Shown: piece after piece, positions 20,614 to 23,122 of the stretch | Layout of the letters: each line of letters begins with the position of its first letter | Numbering within the stretch: the first letter of the stretch is position 1 | Source: a virus | Direction: 5' to 3' (one strand) | Virus record (IMG/VR): IMGVR_UViG_3300032736_000614 | Location: 1 to 23,122 of that record | Length of the DNA stretch: 23,122 nucleotides | Translations under genes and position numbers: made by a program | The notes under the pieces: generated by a model | Database searches by the model: none | What the model saw: the letters and a program-made list of their open reading frames with translations, nothing else | What the model was told of the DNA's origin: nothing

Positions 20614-21380
20614 TGCGACGGAAACCAAGAATCACAATAGCAATTCAATGTCACAACTTTCAAAGAAGGTTGTGTTGGATGCTTTCGAGTTTAGCGCAAC
20701 AGGCTAGCAGTTATCTGTTGCGCGTTGACATTGCCCATGTTCGAGGTAACGGAACACCGAGTACGGAGAAGCTGCTGGCTGCGTTCTCTGATCGGTTGAG
20801 TCTGAAAAGCTCGACATGGGCAGACTTTGAGACGTTCACGAAGCGTGGAATGGTTAGGAACAGGCAGATAGCTGAATGCGAAACTGAATGGATATTATTC
20901 GGGGATGCGGACATGGTTTATCATCCGCATTATTTCCGACGGCTTTCGGTCGAGCTCGGCAGGAACCATCAGGACGCACCGTATTTCATCAGCTCTGGAA
21001 GGATGAGTAATCCGAAAGATCTTACTGATGAATTGGTGTTTAAACACGCGAATGAACACGGAGATGAGATAAAGGATGCTTTTGATAAGTCAAAACATCT
21101 TGCGATGAGGAGAATGGGGAATGTTGGGGCCGGGTTTTCTCAGATCATAAACATGAGACACGCTCCGCACGGTGGGTTTTATGTTGATGAGAAGCGTAAC
21201 TGGGATTTCAACTGGGAAGAACGGGGAAGCAATCCCAGAAGCGATATTCAGTTCCGGTGGCGAATGGTCAGGGCATCCGGTCCTCGGTTTCAGCTTCCAA
21301 GATGGTATACGAGAAACGCAATCCATTTGAATCACGATCGCGATCCGGAGGTTGGAACAAACATTAAAACACAGAGATGA
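20613..21380 (+). CDS. GT2-like glycosyltransferase
   Basis: The protein has 255 residues. The start RITIAIQCHNFQRRLCWMLSS is a GT-A nucleotide-binding strand and helix. A KRGMVRNRQIAECETEWILF segment (78-96) leads into GDADMVYHP with D98-A-D100, the DxD that binds metal and sugar nucleotide in family GT2. NVGAGFSQIINM (near 169-180) and WEERGSNPRSDIQFRWRM may line the acceptor side. Its length is at the short end for GT2, and no membrane helix is seen, so it probably works in the cytoplasm, consistent with acting on virion proteins during assembly. AGGAAA lies four bases before the ATG, which overlaps the fibre gene stop. Donor sugar and acceptor are not known. Confidence 0.82.
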   Translation: MRRKPRITIAIQCHNFQRRLCWMLSSLAQQASSYLLRVDIAHVRGNGTPSTEKLLAAFSDRLSLKSSTWADFETFTKRGMVRNRQIAECETEWILFGDADMVYHPHYFRRLSVELGRNHQDAPYFISSGRMSNPKDLTDELVFKHANEHGDEIKDAFDKSKHLAMRRMGNVGAGFSQIINMRHAPHGGFYVDEKRNWDFNWEERGSNPRSDIQFRWRMVRASGPRFQLPRWYTRNAIHLNHDRDPEVGTNIKTQR

Positions 21381-22030
21381 TGACTGAAGTTAAAAAGATC
21401 AAAGACCTGATCCCGTTCTTTGCTGAAAACAAAAAACGTCTGTTGGATTTTGACTGGTTGGCTAAAGCCATCCAGCCTCATTGCAAATATAAGTTCCTTG
21501 GGTGGCGCGGAAGCCGTCTTAGGATAATCCAGCACCCAACAGAGTTTGCCAGGTTCTTAATTTTCATGGCACGCAACAACGTGCGTTCGTATCTTGAAAT
21601 CGGAACGAGCACCGGTGGATCGTTCATGACCGTCGATGCATATCTGAGAGCTGCCGTTGATGGATATGAGCGGTCTGTTGGTTATGACAGGACATCAAAG
21701 CTTCGTGATTTCGACGAATACAAGAAAGCTGCAGGGACGATTGAATTCCGACACGAGAACTCGTCCAGAATACGTCTGAGGTCTGAAAGGTTTGATATGT
21801 CGTTCATTGACGCACGGCACATCAAGGCTTGGGTTTTGAAAGATTTCCAAAAGGTAAAGGACAACTCACGGTTCGTTGGGTTTCACGACATCGCACTTCG
21901 CCCACCATGCAGTGTCAAAGAGGCATGGGGAGAAATAAAAACTGGAAAGCGTTCGTTTGAGTTCATTGAAACCGGGATCGCAGAAGATTGCAGATGTGGG
22001 ATTGGCGTTATTGATATGGAAGGAAGTTAA
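21377..22030 (+). CDS. Class I SAM-dependent methyltransferase
   Basis: The protein has 217 residues. Motif I is SYLEIGTSTGGSF (71-83), the SAM-binding glycine loop. FDMSFIDARHIKAWVLKDF lies at the position of the acidic post-II segment, followed by SRFVGFHDIALRP and VKEAWGEIK. This order is as in sugar or small-molecule O-methyltransferases of the Methyltransf_24/cephalosporin-hydroxylase-like group. The start overlaps the glycosyltransferase stop; a second ATG directly follows at 21380. The stop shares bases with the next start (TAATG). Next to glycosyltransferases such enzymes usually methylate a sugar hydroxyl; that is an inference here. Confidence 0.82.
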   Translation: MMTEVKKIKDLIPFFAENKKRLLDFDWLAKAIQPHCKYKFLGWRGSRLRIIQHPTEFARFLIFMARNNVRSYLEIGTSTGGSFMTVDAYLRAAVDGYERSVGYDRTSKLRDFDEYKKAAGTIEFRHENSSRIRLRSERFDMSFIDARHIKAWVLKDFQKVKDNSRFVGFHDIALRPPCSVKEAWGEIKTGKRSFEFIETGIAEDCRCGIGVIDMEGS

Positions 22031-23122
22031 TGGCTTCTTATTCATCTGCTGGATTTTCGAGCCAAGGCTTCTCTACAACGAGCGTTTCCAGCGAGGGACG
22101 CACGCTAACGAGTCAATCGTCTGAAGGTTTTTCTGATTCAAGTAGGTCGAGCCAAGGGTTTTCTGCATCAAGCCAAGGGTTCTCGTATTCCAGCCAGGGA
22201 TTGACGAGCCTGGAATTCTCTACAACGAGCGTTTCCAGCGAGGGACGGACGTTGACAAGTCAGTCTTCTGAAGGTTTTTCTGCATCAAGTCAATCGTCTT
22301 TAGGATTTTCTGAATCAAGCCAAGGGTTTTCCGCTTCAAGCCAAGGATTTTCTGCATCGAGTCAGGGGTTTTCTGAAACGAGTGTTTCTTCTTTAGGGCA
22401 ATCGACCACCAGTCAGAGTTCTCTTTCAAGTCTTGGATTTTCTGAATCGAGCACATCTCAGAGTCAATCCTCTGTTGGGTTTTCTGATAGTTCCAAATCA
22501 TCTCTCGACTTAACATCGAACAGCTCTGCCAGTTCTCGGAGTTCGACCTCGTCATCGACAGCTGTTTCATACACATCAAGCAGCTCGAGCAGTAGCTCGT
22601 CTTCGTCTACTGCCGTTTCATTCACATCAAGTTCAAGTTCGTCATCAAGCATAAGCTCTGTTGGTTTCAGCTCTAGTTCATCGTCGAGCTCAAGTTCCCT
22701 GGGGACAAGTTCGAGTTCATCGTCGAGTTCAAGTTCGTCGTCTCTCTCTTCTGTCGGGTTTTCTGAAAGCTCTGCATCCTCGCAGTCTTCACAGGGGTTG
22801 TCTGAATCGAGCACATCAGTAAGCTCATCGTCAGTTGGATTTTCAGACAGTTCAAAATCATCCTTAGAATTCAGTTCAAGTAGTTCGAGCAGTCTTAGCA
22901 GTTCATCTTCCTCATCGACAGCCGTCTCTTTAACGTCAAGCAGTTCGAGCAGCAGCTCGTCGTCATCAACCGCCGTCTCGTTGACATCCAGCAGTTCGAG
23001 CAGCAGCTCTTCATCATCGACCGCAGTATCGCTGACATCGAGCAGCAGTTCCTCGACCGCAGTATCGCTGACATCCAGCAGTTCGAGTAGTAGCTCTTCA
23101 TCGCCGTCATCGAGTTCGAGCA
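22030..23122 (+). CDS. Serine-rich repeat protein, 3' end outside window
   Basis: An ATG at 22030 with GGAAGG (22018-22023) six bases upstream opens a frame that has no stop for 364 codons and runs off the right edge. It starts MASYSSAGFSSQGFSTTSVS. About residues 1-150 are built from a short unit close to S-S-Q-G-F-S-A, with Phe every seven or so residues. After that come long serine runs broken by S-S-V-G-F-S and by S-T-A-V-S-x-T units (x = Tyr, Phe or Leu). There is no signal peptide or membrane helix. All six serine codons are used. The make-up recalls glycosylated serine-rich adhesins, and its place after transferase genes suggests it could be a glycosylated fibre. Function unproven. Confidence 0.82.
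   Translation, partial: MASYSSAGFSSQGFSTTSVSSEGRTLTSQSSEGFSDSSRSSQGFSASSQGFSYSSQGLTSLEFSTTSVSSEGRTLTSQSSEGFSASSQSSLGFSESSQGFSASSQGFSASSQGFSETSVSSLGQSTTSQSSLSSLGFSESSTSQSQSSVGFSDSSKSSLDLTSNSSASSRSSTSSSTAVSYTSSSSSSSSSSSTAVSFTSSSSSSSSISSVGFSSSSSSSSSSLGTSSSSSSSSSSSSLSSVGFSESSASSQSSQGLSESSTSVSSSSVGFSDSSKSSLEFSSSSSSSLSSSSSSSTAVSLTSSSSSSSSSSSTAVSLTSSSSSSSSSSSTAVSLTSSSSSSTAVSLTSSSSSSSSSSPSSSSS
22069..22280 (+). repeat. Segmental duplication inside the serine-rich gene
   Basis: A 32-base stretch at 22069-22100 recurs exactly at 22216-22247 (147 bases, 49 codons apart). The following 33 or so bases are also similar in both copies, ending CTGAAGGTTTTTCTG. The copies remain in frame, so the protein unit (FSTTSVSSEGRTLTSQSSEG) is duplicated with only synonymous differences. 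Confidence 0.85.

Noticed and set aside
19009-20628. Two long minus-strand frames in the fibre-like gene
   Set aside because: GC-rich codons reduce stops on the opposite strand; the plus-strand frame is continuous and coupled to its neighbours.
22464-22861. Long minus-strand frames with repeated Asp-Glu-Leu-Glu-Leu
   Set aside because: They are the antisense of serine codons (TCG, AGC, TCA read backwards); no ribosome binding site and strictly mirrored to the serine repeat.
1-23122. tRNA genes, integrase, attachment sites, lysis genes
   Set aside because: I looked for tRNA-like cloverleafs, recombinase and holin/endolysin motifs and saw none that I could support.

Overview
The window is the packaging, head and tail module of a tailed bacteriophage or prophage, most likely a siphovirus. 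All convincing genes lie on the + strand, packed end to end. Many start/stop codons overlap as ATGA or TAATG, and no intergenic gap reaches 300 bases. Gene order follows the phage lambda morphogenesis cluster: small terminase, GpA-type large terminase, a gpW-like connector, lambda-type portal, ClpP-like protease/scaffold/capsid, head-tail joining genes, tail tube, the G/GT tail chaperone with a -1 frameshift, and tape measure. No integrase, repressor, lysis gene, replication gene, tRNA or host gene is visible, so temperate versus lytic lifestyle and host identity cannot be settled. Base composition looks close to 50% GC, and Shine-Dalgarno sites of the AGGA/AAAGG type precede many genes, which only indicates a bacterial host.

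Layout. 1-2.8 kb: packaging genes (small terminase, an unknown small protein, large terminase). 2.8-3.7 kb: a shortened UDP-sugar dehydrogenase, followed by a small promoter-like region with two inverted repeats. 3.75-8.1 kb: gpW-like connector, portal, and one long ORF that joins ClpP-like protease, scaffold-like linker and major capsid protein and ends in polyserine. 8.1-10.8 kb: a serine-rich protein bracketed by two hairpins, a basic protein, head closure, tail completion and tail terminator candidates, and an unlisted 52-residue gene. 10.8-14.9 kb: tail tube with a polyserine tail, tail chaperones G and GT with a slippery A AAA AAG site, and an 868-residue tape measure. 14.9-23.1 kb: tail-tip and fibre-like proteins interleaved with sugar-handling genes (a DUF115-like protein, a two-domain glycosyltransferase, a GT2-like glycosyltransferase, a methyltransferase), then a very serine-rich ORF that runs off the right edge.

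The most interesting feature is a combination. Five virion or virion-like proteins (capsid, the protein after it, tail tube, tail tip, and the right-edge protein) carry long Ser/Thr tracts. These are encoded with all six serine codons and share a recurrent S-T-x-V-S-x-T unit. The same late gene string encodes a nucleotide-sugar dehydrogenase, up to three glycosyltransferase-like proteins and a methyltransferase. I propose, as inference only, that this phage builds and attaches its own glycans to polyserine acceptors on its capsid and tail. The other well-supported points are the protease-scaffold-capsid fusion with a likely internal start, and a dnaX-like frameshift signal in the tail chaperone gene.
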